A DNA stretch of 64,000 nucleotides from Brevibacillus borstelensis (GTDB taxonomy: Bacteria; Bacillota; Bacilli; Brevibacillales; Brevibacillaceae): assembly GCF_003710865.1 (NCBI RefSeq), contig NZ_RHHO01000023.1, forward strand, positions 124,001 through 188,000, written 5' to 3'. Made by a program: the position numbers and the translations under genes. This document shows positions 1 through 8,141 of the stretch, piece after piece (position 1 is the stretch's first letter; every line of letters begins with the position of its first letter). The notes under the pieces were generated by a model. That model was not told where the DNA came from, searched no databases, and worked only from the letters and a program-made list of their open reading frames with translations.

Positions 1-100
1 ACTGGATGACGATACGATCGTCTACCCGGGACATGGCCCCAAAACGACGATCGACGCAGAGAAAACCTTCAATCCATACGTAACGGGGATGCTTCGATAG
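1..100 (+). CDS. MBL-fold metallo-hydrolase, C-terminal fragment (YqgX-like)
   Basis: Only the last 32 codons are in the window; the reading frame starts at base 2 and ends with TAG at 98-100. The peptide contains DDTIVYPGHGPKTTI followed by NPY. The GHG-P-TTI-x(4,5)-E-K-x-NP pattern is the C-terminal signature of glyoxalase-II-like metallo-beta-lactamase-fold hydrolases such as B. subtilis YqgX. The downstream presence of yqgY and an MgsR-like gene (yqgX, yqgY and yqgZ are neighbours in B. subtilis) supports that assignment. The substrate is not deducible because the metal-binding HxHxDH core lies outside the window. Confidence 0.72.
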   Translation, partial: LDDDTIVYPGHGPKTTIDAEKTFNPYVTGMLR

Positions 101-155
101 AGCGCCCCACGGAAGCGAGTGGAAGGACAGGAAAACAAAAGGAGTTTACTGATAC

Positions 156-1517
156 ATGAGAAAAAAATGGTGTTCACTGGTGATCGTCGTTGCGCTTGGC
201 TGGGGAACAGTTGGATGTGTCCCGCAGACAGGAAAGACCGATCAAACCACAGCAGCCCCTGTCTCTTCCGCCGCGGCTCAAGAGCCGGCTGACTTACCTG
301 CTGAGGCACCTGCAGACAAACCAACGGACCAACCAACAGACCAACCAACAGACCAACCAACAGACAAACCTGTAGACGAGCCAGCAGATGTCTCCACGGA
401 AGAGTCCGGCACCAACCATGCAGCGGGACTATCGGCACCGCTTTCCCGTTTTCCGGAGCAGCGCATTACGCTAATGGCTGTAGGTGACATCATGGTGCAT
501 GACGAACAACTGGAAGCCGCTCTTTTGCCGGATAAAAAAACCTATGATTTTGCACCGTCATTTGCGTACGTGAAACCGATTTTTCAAGAAGCCGACTGGT
601 TGATCGGCAACCTGGAAACGACACTCGCCGGGCAAGAGCTGCGCTATTCCGGTTATCCGATGTTCAATTCCCCGGATTCTTTGGCCGATACGCTAAAACA
701 GCTCGGTTTTACCGCCCTGACGACAGCCAATAACCATTCCATGGACCGAAAAGAAAAGGGCGTGCGGAGAACAATCGATCAGTTGGATCGGGTCGGCTTG
801 CTCCATACCGGAACGTTTCGGGACGAAGCAAGCCGCAATGAGCCGCTTATCTTGAACAAAGACGGCTTTACGATGGCGCTGCTCTCGTACACGTACGGGA
901 CGAATGGCATTCCGATTCCAAAGGATAAGCCTTACCTGGTCAATTTGATCAATCCCGATCTGATCAAGGCAGACATCGCGAAAGCAAGAGCAGCGGGTGT
1001 CGATCTGGTCGCGGTCGCGCTCCATTTTGGAAACGAGTACCAGCGCATGCCAAACGCCAAGCAGCGGGAGACTGCCGAGCTGTGCATCAAGTTCGGAGCC
1101 GACCTGGTGCTAGGGGCGCACCCCCATGTCGTGCAGCCGTATGAATGGAAGACGATGACACTGGAGGATGGGAGTACCCACACCGGATTTATCGCCTATT
1201 CACTGGGCAATTTTATTTCCGCCCAACGCCGGGATTACAAAGACGTAGGAGTGATCCTGAAGCTCACCTTGTACAAAGGAGAATCAGGAGAAGCCAAAGT
1301 GGAAAAAGCGGAATGGACGACAACCTATGTTCATTATTATCGGAAGAATGGAAAACGTCATTATGTCATTTATCCTGTACCGCTCGCTGTTTCAGCCATG
1401 GAGCAAGGTCAGAAGCCGCCTGTGCTTGGCAAGGAACTGGCCGATTTCCTGAACCGGCTGCAAAAGGAAATGGATACGCATCTGAATTCGATGAATAAAC
1501 AGACGAAGGCCAGCTAG
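156..1517 (+). CDS. CapA-family lipoprotein (poly-gamma-glutamate synthesis CapA/metallophosphatase-like)
   Basis: A 453-residue secreted protein. Residues 1-21 form a lipoprotein signal peptide (positive MRKKW, hydrophobic core, lipobox ending VGC), so it should be anchored to the outer face of the membrane. A linker of about 80 residues carries PTDQ-type repeats. From about residue 100 the CapA domain begins: LMAVGDIMVHD, then GNLETTL, TTANNHSMD, and HFGNEYQ...GAHPHVVQP, the conserved D, E, N-H and H-P-H residues of this calcineurin-like family. CapA proteins are tied to poly-gamma-glutamate anchoring or related wall modification, but many homologues stand alone, as here with no capB or capC nearby; the function is therefore uncertain. 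An AAAGGAG ribosome site lies 12 bases before the ATG. A strong terminator follows at once. Confidence 0.85.
   Translation: MRKKWCSLVIVVALGWGTVGCVPQTGKTDQTTAAPVSSAAAQEPADLPAEAPADKPTDQPTDQPTDQPTDKPVDEPADVSTEESGTNHAAGLSAPLSRFPEQRITLMAVGDIMVHDEQLEAALLPDKKTYDFAPSFAYVKPIFQEADWLIGNLETTLAGQELRYSGYPMFNSPDSLADTLKQLGFTALTTANNHSMDRKEKGVRRTIDQLDRVGLLHTGTFRDEASRNEPLILNKDGFTMALLSYTYGTNGIPIPKDKPYLVNLINPDLIKADIAKARAAGVDLVAVALHFGNEYQRMPNAKQRETAELCIKFGADLVLGAHPHVVQPYEWKTMTLEDGSTHTGFIAYSLGNFISAQRRDYKDVGVILKLTLYKGESGEAKVEKAEWTTTYVHYYRKNGKRHYVIYPVPLAVSAMEQGQKPPVLGKELADFLNRLQKEMDTHLNSMNKQTKAS
315..374 (+). repeat. 12-bp tandem repeat encoding the DQPT linker
   Basis: Five 12-base units in phase with the CapA reading frame: GACAAACCAACG, three identical copies of GACCAACCAACA, and a diverged GACAAACCTGTA. 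They encode D(K/Q)PT repeats in the linker between the lipid anchor and the catalytic domain. Unit length is a multiple of three, so copy-number change would alter linker length without a frameshift. Confidence 0.9.
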
Positions 1518-1533
1518 GAAGCTGGCCTTTTTT
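1508..1533 (+). terminator. Intrinsic terminator after the CapA gene
   Basis: Stem GGCCAGC / GCTGGCC with loop TAGGAA, followed by six T. The 5' arm overlaps the last codons and the stop codon of the CapA gene. Confidence 0.9.
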
Positions 1534-1548
1534 GCGTGCAAGGGGGAT

Positions 1549-2616
1549 TTATTTTTTTCCGAAGCCAAAGGGGAAGTTGACCTTCAGCTGCAAACGGAGT
1601 TCTTCATCCATCATGCTGATCCCCTGCACCTGAATGTTCGGGGAGATCAATTCCGGATAAAAGCCGAGGTCGTACTGCTTCTCCATCTCTTCAACAGTGG
1701 AGGAAGGCAGGGCAAAGCCGTCGAAATACAATTCATTGATCTTAAATTTCAACTGTTTCGGCGAAACGAGCTCATATGATCCGACGAGCCGAAGCTTCAT
1801 GTGATCGTATTCACCTTCAACGATGAGCTGATTGTTTTCAAATTGAAAACGAGACTGTTTGAACAGGTCGTTTTTACTCATCAGAAACTGGTTGAAATCA
1901 TTCTGATTGATCGTCAGCGTGTGAAGGAACAGCCCTTCCGACTGGATTCTCTCCGGTGTCGCCAGCTCGGGAATTTGGAACATGACGGTCGACAACTGGG
2001 TAAAGAAGGTTTGGAAGGCGGGCAGACCGCGTTTTTGCCAATCGACGATCAAATGGTCCATCAGCGATTGCACGCTGGTTGCATCTCCAACCATTTGCAG
2101 GTTTTTTTCTTTTTCCGTCTGGACGGCCAGCATTTCGGCCAGCTGCAGCTCGTATTGCTTGCGCAGGTCTTGCAGGGCCGTCAACCGTTCCAGCTTGTCT
2201 GCTTGCAGAGCTGTCATCTTGGCGCGTTCTGCCTGAAATTTTTCCAGGCGCGAGATATCCCGCTCATAGAGAAGCTGCAGAAACTCAAACATCAACAGAA
2301 AATCGTTGAAATTCTCGGCATCAAACAGAAGTGTCAGAAACGACACTCGTTCTCCCATGTAATAGGCTCTGGCGACTTCACCAGCATGTCTCCTCATCGC
2401 TTCGATGACTGCCTTTTGCCGTTGCATGTCCAGATCGAGACGGGCTATTTCCCCGCTCAGCTTTCCTTCCTCCTGTTTAATCAGGCCCAAGGTTCTTTCC
2501 AGTTCTTTTTGTGTAAAGTGCTGCTGCAGGATCAATTGTTCCAAAGGAGGCGCTTCCTGGGCAAAAGCGGTAAGCGGAATCGCGGCCAGCAGTAACACGA
2601 GCAAAATTTTACGCAT
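1549..2616 (-). CDS. Secreted coiled-coil protein of unknown function
   Basis: A 355-residue protein with a cleavable Sec signal peptide (MRKILLVLLLAAIPLTAFA-Q). Residues about 20-200 are strongly heptad-like (ELERTLGLIKQEEGKLSGEIARL and similar), resembling the N-terminal coiled coil of PcsB/CwlO-type wall-hydrolase regulators. The C-terminal 150 residues look like a beta-rich domain and contain no NlpC/P60 or other hydrolase motif. I chose the ATG at 2616 because AAGGTGA precedes it and a classical signal peptide follows; an upstream in-frame start at 2652 lacks a ribosome site. The gene is convergent with the CapA gene and divergent from the methyltransferase gene. A role in envelope maintenance is only inferred. 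Confidence 0.7.
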   Translation of the reverse strand: MRKILLVLLLAAIPLTAFAQEAPPLEQLILQQHFTQKELERTLGLIKQEEGKLSGEIARLDLDMQRQKAVIEAMRRHAGEVARAYYMGERVSFLTLLFDAENFNDFLLMFEFLQLLYERDISRLEKFQAERAKMTALQADKLERLTALQDLRKQYELQLAEMLAVQTEKEKNLQMVGDATSVQSLMDHLIVDWQKRGLPAFQTFFTQLSTVMFQIPELATPERIQSEGLFLHTLTINQNDFNQFLMSKNDLFKQSRFQFENNQLIVEGEYDHMKLRLVGSYELVSPKQLKFKINELYFDGFALPSSTVEEMEKQYDLGFYPELISPNIQVQGISMMDEELRLQLKVNFPFGFGKK

Positions 2617-2740
2617 CTCTTCACCTTTTGTTTCGTAGCGTGATTGGAGCAACTAGCCAAATACGCTCTCACCACATTGTATGATCTCTTTTCGTATTAT
2701 AGCCTTAGTTGGCGGAATTTGGATAGCAGGAGAAGTGAAG

Positions 2741-3886
2741 ATGACGACAATATCCAGAATTTACAAGGAAATAGAGAGCCATCCGGAGGGGGCAATCCCG
2801 TTTGTCCGCTTCATGGAGCTGGCGTTGTATGATGAAAGCGAGGGCTATTATACAAACAGCCGCCCAAAGATCGGAAAGGAAGGCGATTTCTTTACAAGTG
2901 CATCTGTGCACCCGGTTTTTGCGGAGACCTTGGCTGACGCGGTGGCAGAGATGTGGGACGCGGGAAAATGGCGTTCGCCTGCTCTGATAGAGATCGGTGG
3001 CGGGACCGGGGCATTGTGCAGCGGCATGCTTGCTCGATTGCAGGAGAGCTCTCCGCATTTGTTCGATTCCATCCAGGTCGTCCTGATCGAAGCAAGTCCG
3101 TATCACAGGGAGCTGCAGAAACAGGCGCTGTCGAAGTGGGGGCTGCCCGTCCGCACCTATCAAAGTCTCGAGCAAGCGGCAGCATCCGAGAGCCTGCAGG
3201 GTGTCGTGTTCTCCAATGAGTGGCTGGATGCTTTTCCGGTACATATCGCTGAAAAAACGCAGAAGGGCTGGCAAGAGGTATGGGTCACCAAAAACGGCGA
3301 TCAATTGGCAGAGTGCTATCGGGACCCGATCCCTCCGCTGGCCCGTTACTTGGCCGAGATTGACAATGGATTGCCCATAGGCATGCGGGTGGAAGCCAAT
3401 CTCGGAATCGAGGAGACATTCGCACAACTCTCCCGGCTGCTCCGTTCTGGATACGTGATGACCATCGATTACGGCGACTTGCAGGAGGAGCTATACCATC
3501 CGAGCAGAAAGCGGGGGACGCTGATGTGCTACCGCCGTCACCAAGCCGATGATAATCCATACGAGCATGTCGGCGACAAAGATATTACGGCGCATGTCAA
3601 TTTCTCCGCGCTGATCCGCGCAGGGGAGCGGGAGGGATTTCAGAAGGTCACGTATATGCGCCAGGATCAGTTTCTGATCAGGAGCGGGATACTGGAAAAA
3701 GCGGTCAATCATACGGACAGAGATCCGTTTACCAGCCAGGCGATGAAACGGAACAGAGCAATCCAACAGCTGATTTACCCAGGGGGCTTGGGCGGGATGT
3801 TCCGGGTGCTGGTGCAAGCAAAAGGGGAGGTTACAAGTCACGGGTTTCGTTTCCAAACAGCAGAAAAGTACGGGGAGAAAAGATGA
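2741..3886 (+). CDS. MidA-family class I SAM-dependent methyltransferase
   Basis: A 381-residue protein of the MidA/NDUFAF7 family (Pfam Methyltransf_28). Near the N-terminus are FMELALYDESEGYYT and GKEGDFFTSASVHPVF, the family hallmark, followed by the SAM-binding glycine loop LIEIGGGTGALC. Further motifs are SNEWLDAFPVH and MTIDYGD. The mitochondrial relative methylates an arginine of complex I; the bacterial substrate is unknown. I prefer the ATG at 2741, which has AGGAG eight bases upstream, to the ATG at 2681. It is transcribed divergently from the coiled-coil protein and closed by a strong terminator. Confidence 0.82.
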   Translation: MTTISRIYKEIESHPEGAIPFVRFMELALYDESEGYYTNSRPKIGKEGDFFTSASVHPVFAETLADAVAEMWDAGKWRSPALIEIGGGTGALCSGMLARLQESSPHLFDSIQVVLIEASPYHRELQKQALSKWGLPVRTYQSLEQAAASESLQGVVFSNEWLDAFPVHIAEKTQKGWQEVWVTKNGDQLAECYRDPIPPLARYLAEIDNGLPIGMRVEANLGIEETFAQLSRLLRSGYVMTIDYGDLQEELYHPSRKRGTLMCYRRHQADDNPYEHVGDKDITAHVNFSALIRAGEREGFQKVTYMRQDQFLIRSGILEKAVNHTDRDPFTSQAMKRNRAIQQLIYPGGLGGMFRVLVQAKGEVTSHGFRFQTAEKYGEKR

Positions 3887-3904
3887 CGGCAGCGTGAAGA
3901 TGCC

Positions 3905-3944
3905 AAGAAAAAAAGATGCTCATCAGATGTGAGCATCTTTTTTC
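3905..3944. terminator. Bidirectional intrinsic terminator
   Basis: Perfect 10-bp stem AAGATGCTCA / TGAGCATCTT at 3913-3922 and 3930-3939, loop of 7, with an A run before and a T run after. It can serve both the methyltransferase gene (+) and the convergent yqgY-like gene (-). Confidence 0.92.
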
Positions 3945-4214
3945 TTACAGAAACGATTGAATCATCATGGAGTGCTCTTGCGGTCCTACCGGCATCACGA
4001 AGAACGTGTAATAGGTGAACCCAACGAAGGAGACAAACATAAAACCGAAGAAGATGTTCAAGTATGCCCGCTCAGTCAGATTCATGTAGCTGAGCGCCAC
4101 AAAGAATGCGGTCAGGCCGAAGAACAACAGGGCCATCGGGTACAAGCCAGCCCAGAACGACATCAGCGCGATTGCGATCGTCCAGAAGCCGAGTACGCGA
4201 TACATACGATCCAT
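3945..4214 (-). CDS. yqgY: DUF2626 membrane protein (YqgY-like)
   Basis: An 89-residue protein beginning MDRMYRVLGFWTIA, with about three hydrophobic segments (residues 5-23, 27-45 and 55-75). Size, sequence and neighbourhood match the small DUF2626 proteins of Bacillales such as YqgY; no biochemical function is known. The start at 4214 is chosen because AAGGAGG sits seven bases upstream. A good sigma-A promoter lies at 4268-4296 on the same strand. In B. subtilis yqgY lies between yqgX and mgsR, consistent with the fragment at the start of the window and the Spx-like gene downstream. Confidence 0.8.
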   Translation of the reverse strand: MDRMYRVLGFWTIAIALMSFWAGLYPMALLFFGLTAFFVALSYMNLTERAYLNIFFGFMFVSFVGFTYYTFFVMPVGPQEHSMMIQSFL

Positions 4215-4267
4215 CTGTAATCCCTCCTTTTGCAGCAAGTCGGCAATATTTACAAGATTCCTTCCCC

Positions 4268-4296
4268 ATTATATAGGACAGGAGGAGACGTGTAAA
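4268..4296 (-). promoter_or_regulatory. Sigma-A promoter of the yqgY-like gene
   Basis: Read on the minus strand: -35 TTTACA (4296-4291), 17-bp spacer, -10 TATAAT (4273-4268). Distance to the ATG at 4214 leaves a leader of about 45 nt. Confidence 0.75.
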
Positions 4297-4347
4297 CGGG
4301 AAGGTATGACGGTTTTTTGACTGTCTTGGTAAATGCTGCTGGTTTAG

Positions 4348-5076
4348 CTAATCAACCGACATTTGGCAGTCCAGCTCGGGTACGCGGACTACCGTGTAAT
4401 TGCATGAGCGGCAGCCGCTCAGCATCGATTCGTCTTCTCGTAACTCAATTTGCCCAAAGTATGTTTCAAATATTCCCGTCAACAAGGCGTTATGCATCCT
4501 GCATACAGAGGAAGGATAGCGCTTGGCCGTTTCGGAAAAGGTGCAATTGAATACGCGAAAGCGCAAACGTCCGTCCTGGAGCGCTTCGATGTCAGGCTTC
4601 AAGCCTTGGGCGACGACCAGCCGGTGTATATGCTCCAGCTTTTCTTCAAAGGAAGCTTTGTTTTCATCTAAAGGGAACTCCTTCAAGGCGCGTTTCGCCA
4701 TTTCCGTTCCCATCCGATAGCCCATCTTGGTTAGCGCAGCTTCCCCGGCCTCGCCGAGTGAAAGGATGCTTTCTATCGCTATGTCCGCCAAGAGGCGGTA
4801 ATCTCGCGGAGGAAATTGCAGGCTGACCACCTGATCGGAAAGCGAATATAGACGGCTGGGACGCCCGCCTTTTCCGCTCTTGTCAGAAGCTGAGCTGAGC
4901 AGATTGACATCCTCAAGCTTGGTGAGATGAAGACGGGCTACATTGGGATGGATCGAGAAGTGTTCGGCCACGTCTTGAACGGTAACGGGCTCCCTGCTGT
5001 TGGAAACGTACTGGTATATTGAAAAACGGGTAGAATCAGCCAAAGCGCTTGTAAGTTTCTGAGCATCGCATTCCAT
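4348..5076 (-). CDS. HTH transcriptional regulator with C-terminal cysteine cluster (COG2345/SufR-like)
   Basis: A 242-residue regulator. Residues 5-80 form an ArsR/DeoR-like winged helix (LADSTRFSIYQYVSNSREPVTVQDVAEHFSIHPNVARLHLTKLEDVNLL). The C-terminal part carries FNC-x13-C-x29-C-RS-C, a four-cysteine arrangement like the Fe-S ligands of SufR-type repressors, though the spacing differs. This suggests a redox, iron or Fe-S-responsive repressor; the cofactor is inferred. It is divergent from the Spx/MgsR-like gene at 5325, whose product is also a thiol sensor, so the pair may share the 248-bp region between them. A gggg-ag ribosome site precedes the ATG, and a promoter is visible at 5111-5139. 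Confidence 0.72.
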   Translation of the reverse strand: MECDAQKLTSALADSTRFSIYQYVSNSREPVTVQDVAEHFSIHPNVARLHLTKLEDVNLLSSASDKSGKGGRPSRLYSLSDQVVSLQFPPRDYRLLADIAIESILSLGEAGEAALTKMGYRMGTEMAKRALKEFPLDENKASFEEKLEHIHRLVVAQGLKPDIEALQDGRLRFRVFNCTFSETAKRYPSSVCRMHNALLTGIFETYFGQIELREDESMLSGCRSCNYTVVRVPELDCQMSVD

Positions 5077-5110
5077 ACCGTTCTCCCCTTTCCGTTGACA
5101 AATTACATTA

Positions 5111-5139
5111 AGTGTATCCGATTTTTCTTCGATTGTTAA
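5111..5139 (-). promoter_or_regulatory. Candidate sigma-A promoter of the cysteine-cluster regulator
   Basis: Minus strand: -35 TTAACA (5139-5134), 17-bp spacer, -10 TACACT (5116-5111). The -35 matches five of six and the -10 four of six positions; leader of roughly 30 nt. Confidence 0.5.
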
Positions 5140-5217
5140 GGTAAGAGTGTGCAGCCGATGGGTTTTAGCGCTGTCGATTGCCGTTATATCTAATCGTATT
5201 TTTTAGATTTAATACTA

Positions 5218-5247
5218 TTGACATAGTGTTAATACCACATTTATAAT
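5218..5247 (+). promoter_or_regulatory. Consensus sigma-A promoter of the Spx/MgsR-like gene
   Basis: TTGACA at 5218-5223 and TATAAT at 5242-5247, both perfect consensus, separated by 18 bp. About 70 nt of leader follow before the ATG at 5325. Confidence 0.85.
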
Positions 5248-5324
5248 CCAAAGTAGAAAAGGTTTTTTTATTAGCTTACTTTTAGATAGCTGATTATGCG
5301 ATAGATGAGATGGAGGGTTATAAG

Positions 5325-5702
5325 ATGGCTGTTGCAGAGCGTACACGTACCCAAAAATTGACTTTTTTCACGTATCCGAGCTGTACTTCCTGTCGGAAGG
5401 CGAAGGCATGGCTGGCGGAAAACGGAGTGAACTATGAAGAGCGTCATTTGTTTAAAAATCCGCCCACATCAGAAGAACTGCTGGAGATCATCAAAATGAC
5501 AACGAACGGGTTGGATGAAATCCTGTCTACACGCAGTCAGCGATTCAAAAATCTGGATGTGGACATCAACGATATGTCTGTGAGCGAGCTTTTGGAAATG
5601 TTGAGCGAAGAACCGCAATTGCTGAAACGTCCGATCTTGACTGACGGCGAGAACCTGATCGTCGGCTTCAATCAATCTGCTATGAAAAACCTGCTTTCCT
5701 AA
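5325..5702 (+). CDS. mgsR: Spx/MgsR (ArsC-fold) thiol-sensing regulator
   Basis: A 125-residue ArsC/thioredoxin-like protein. The N-terminal FFTYPSCTSCRKAKAWL holds a CxxC redox pair (Cys20, Cys23), followed by LFKNPPTSEELLEI and the C-terminal LLKRPILTDGENLIVGF typical of Spx-family proteins that bind the RNA polymerase alpha subunit. Position next to yqgY favours MgsR (YqgZ), the stress-response modulator of B. subtilis, over Spx itself, but this rests on synteny. The ATG at 5325 has GGAGG eight bases upstream; an ATG 15 bases earlier overlaps that site. A terminator follows directly. Confidence 0.82.
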   Translation: MAVAERTRTQKLTFFTYPSCTSCRKAKAWLAENGVNYEERHLFKNPPTSEELLEIIKMTTNGLDEILSTRSQRFKNLDVDINDMSVSELLEMLSEEPQLLKRPILTDGENLIVGFNQSAMKNLLS

Positions 5703-5707
5703 TTCGA

Positions 5708-5742
5708 GGAGAAGGGTAGCCCCCTTCTCTTTTCTCTTTTTT
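5708..5742 (+). terminator. Intrinsic terminator after the Spx/MgsR-like gene
   Basis: Stem GAGAAGGG (5709-5716) / CCCTTCTC (5722-5729), five-base loop, then a T-rich tail ending in six T. Confidence 0.88.
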
Positions 5743-5790
5743 CAGAGGGGGTTACAATGGGGAAAACGAGCGAGAAAGGGTGGAGACCGG

Positions 5791-6546
5791 GTGGAAACGA
5801 TTCGGGTAGAAAAACGGGACGGCATCGCGACAATCACTTTTCATCGTCCAAAGGTACATAATGCGATCAGTCTGGAAATGGCAGAAGAGCTGCAGCAGGC
5901 AATCGAGGACGCTTCGGCGGATAAGGAAATCAAAGTAATCATTTTCACCGGGGAAGGTGCGAGCTTCGTCTCCGGCGGGGATGTGAGGCAATTCATCGCT
6001 GCTCGCGGCAAGGAGCAGGCTCTGCCCATCCTCAGCAAGGTGGCGGATGTGCTCCAGGCAGTGGAGACTGCAAAAAAGCCTACGATTGCCATGATCAATG
6101 GACATGCGCTCGGCGGGGGCAGTGAATTTGCGATTTCCTGCAACTTTCGGTTCGCCAGTGAAACCGCAGTGCTGGGCTTTGTGCAAATCGGGCTCCATAT
6201 CACGACGGGCTGGGGAGGAGGCTCGCGGCTGCTGGACAAGCTCCCGGAGTCCAAAGCACTGGCCCTCCTGTTGACAGGGGCAAGACTCAGCGCCGAAGAA
6301 GCGAAAGGCTACGGACTGGTGGACCGCGTCTGCCATCCTGAGCGCCTGCGCGAGGAGACGGAACAGTTCGCCGCGGCAATCGCCGCCCGTCCCTTGGCCA
6401 GCATCGAAGCATATATGGACATGCTCGCCTGGAAGCGAAAAGGGTTGTCACTGGCGGAACGCACGCGCCGGGAAGTCAGCCAATGCGCCGAGCTATGGGG
6501 AAATGACGAGCACGTGCGTCTTGTAGAGAAATTTTTAGGCAAATAG
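5791..6546 (+). CDS. Enoyl-CoA hydratase/isomerase family protein lacking both catalytic Glu
   Basis: A 251-residue crotonase-fold protein (GTG start preceded by AAAGGGTGGAG). The CoA-binding and oxyanion-hole segments are clear: FVSGGDVRQF and INGHALGGGSEFAISC. However, at the position of crotonase Glu144 (usually PE-I) the sequence is VQIGL, and at Glu164 (usually AME or AKE before xLTG) it is ALALLLTG. So neither water-activating glutamate is present, and simple enoyl-CoA hydration is unlikely; isomerase, decarboxylase, thioesterase or another crotonase activity are options. It stands alone between a terminator and the RsfA-type regulator. A second, catalytically complete crotonase is encoded at 10691. 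Confidence 0.8.
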   Translation: METIRVEKRDGIATITFHRPKVHNAISLEMAEELQQAIEDASADKEIKVIIFTGEGASFVSGGDVRQFIAARGKEQALPILSKVADVLQAVETAKKPTIAMINGHALGGGSEFAISCNFRFASETAVLGFVQIGLHITTGWGGGSRLLDKLPESKALALLLTGARLSAEEAKGYGLVDRVCHPERLREETEQFAAAIAARPLASIEAYMDMLAWKRKGLSLAERTRREVSQCAELWGNDEHVRLVEKFLGK

Positions 6547-6693
6547 AGAATAGGAACTCGCCAACTCCGCTCCCGTTTAAACAATTGTGTGCTTGGACAT
6601 ACTTTTTCTAGTAGAAAACGATTCTACCAGAGTAGGAAAAAGCATAGGATGGAGTACATCATCCTTTTAAAGGTAACGGGAGGGACTTCATAC

Positions 6694-7323
6694 ATGGTAG
6701 CTTCCAGACAGGACGCATGGACTGAAGATGACGATCTGGTGTTGGCGGAAGTCACCCTACGCCATATTCGCGAGGGCGGGACGCAGCTTGCTGCTTTTGA
6801 AGAAGTAGGGCAACGCCTTGGGCGTACGGCGGCCGCATGCGGATTTCGCTGGAACAGTTGTGTGCGCAAAAGATATGACGCAGCGATCGTGATAGCGAAA
6901 AACCAGCGGCAGCAGTTGAAAAAGATGGGACGGCTTACTTCTGTCCAAACAGAGGTAAATGGAGAGGCACAGCTTCTGAGAAAACAGCAATCGCCGGTCC
7001 AGCAGCTCTCGCCAAGCGGCTCAGCCGAGGAGCAGATTGAAGCAGTGATTCGGATGCTGATGAATCACAAGGATTTGGTCCGAAAGGTACGGCAGCTTGA
7101 ACAAGAGTTGGAAGGAAAGGTTTTGGAGATAAAAGAGTTGAAGGAAGCGCACGACAGGATGAAAAAAGACTTGGAACAGGTCCAGGGAGTCAACGAGGAT
7201 TACAAAGCGTTGGTTCAAATCATGGAGCGTGCACGGAAAATGGCCTTCTTGAATGAAGAGGAGCCCGTGAAAGCCATTTTCAAAATGGACGAGAACGGGA
7301 ATTTGGAGAGGGTGGAAAAATAG
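6694..7323 (+). CDS. RsfA-family sporulation transcriptional regulator (GerR/YlbO type)
   Basis: A 209-residue protein. The N-terminus [20 protein letters not shown] with [15 protein letters not shown] is a Myb/SANT-like DNA-binding domain diagnostic of the RsfA family. Residues about 105-175 form a coiled coil ([22 protein letters not shown]), probably for dimerisation. B. subtilis has RsfA (forespore, sigma-F regulon) and GerR/YlbO (mother cell, sigma-E regulon). The next gene here is ylbP, so synteny favours the GerR/YlbO orthologue. Start 6694 has GGGAGGG upstream; an in-frame start at 6589 has none. I saw no convincing sporulation-sigma promoter. Confidence 0.85.
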   Translation: MVASRQDAWTEDDDLVLAEVTLRHIREGGTQLAAFEEVGQRLGRTAAACGFRWNSCVRKRYDAAIVIAKNQRQQLKKMGRLTSVQTEVNGEAQLLRKQQSPVQQLSPSGSAEEQIEAVIRMLMNHKDLVRKVRQLEQELEGKVLEIKELKEAHDRMKKDLEQVQGVNEDYKALVQIMERARKMAFLNEEEPVKAIFKMDENGNLERVEK

Positions 7324-7355
7324 ACCCGAAAGTCTGCAAGGGACAGCGAATCATG

Positions 7356-7392
7356 AAAAAGAAGCGGCCGCATAGCCGCTTCTTTCGTTTTT
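7356..7392. terminator. Bidirectional intrinsic terminator
   Basis: Stem GAAGCGGC (7361-7368) / GCCGCTTC (7375-7382), extended by A/T pairs, with A run before and T run after. It separates the RsfA-type gene (+) from ylbP (-). Confidence 0.9.
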
Positions 7393-7401
7393 CAAACCCC
7401 G

Positions 7402-7869
7402 TCAGTCTTGAAGTCCGACACCCTCTGGGAGCCATACATAAGGGTTTTCGCCGCGGTCACGGACCGGGTTGTACTTGACCGGAGTAAAACCCATCTTCAA
7501 CCAGAATTCATCCGCACGACAGCGGGAGTTGGTCTTGATCGGGGCACCGAAGCTCTTGGCATGGTTCACCAGAGCAGTACCGTAGTCCTTGCCGCGATAA
7601 TCCGGAAGGACCTCCAGCTTCCACAGCTCGTAGTAATCCTGAGCGGGGGCAAAGTAACGATCGTACTTGCCGTCGATTTTGTAAAGGCTCATCCGCGCCA
7701 CCAGCAAATCATTGTCATAGATGCCGTAGAAAGGAGATTCGGAATCGTTTTCCACGATGTTCGCCTCCAGGTCTTCCTTCATCGAAAGCTCCTCCAGGCC
7801 AAATTCGCGGAATCTTTGAAACTCCTCCAAAGTCTTGTAGTTGATGTTTAGACGTTTTACCTCAAACAT
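7402..7869 (-). CDS. ylbP: GNAT-family N-acetyltransferase (YlbP)
   Basis: A 155-residue protein. The start at 7869 (MFEVKRLNINYKTLEEF) follows GAGAGGAG on the minus strand. NDSESPFYGIYDNDLLVARMSLYKI and LWKLEVLPDYRGKDYGTALVNHAKS are GNAT motifs; the acetyl-CoA loop (R/Q-x-x-G-x-G/A) appears as RGKDYGTA. Residue pattern, length and position match B. subtilis YlbP, whose substrate is unknown. In B. subtilis ylbP is followed by panE (ylbQ); here a carboxylase operon intervenes. Confidence 0.85.
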   Translation of the reverse strand: MFEVKRLNINYKTLEEFQRFREFGLEELSMKEDLEANIVENDSESPFYGIYDNDLLVARMSLYKIDGKYDRYFAPAQDYYELWKLEVLPDYRGKDYGTALVNHAKSFGAPIKTNSRCRADEFWLKMGFTPVKYNPVRDRGENPYVWLPEGVGLQD

Positions 7870-8141
7870 GAGTAAGCCACTCCTCTCACGCGCTTTGCCT
7901 TGCCATAACATTACTTATCATTATACACAAAATCGGTTACATCTGAGCGCATTTTCTCCTTTTGTCCCATCTGTTTGCAAAAAATGTTTTCGTCTCCATG
8001 GAAAAAATTTAAATTTCAACCTAGAACTATGTCATATCTCATGGCAAAATAGAGAGAAGCAAAACAATTTCGACAATCGCCCGGACGAGTTGCAAACGGT
8101 TTCACGGTGCCGGCCGATTGGTCTTGGAGAGGAGCGTTGCC

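Noticed and set aside
8026..8060. Possible sigma-E promoter before the carboxylase operon (TCATATC near 8033)
   Set aside because: The -35-like heptamer matches six of seven, but no CATACAnT-like -10 lies at an acceptable distance.
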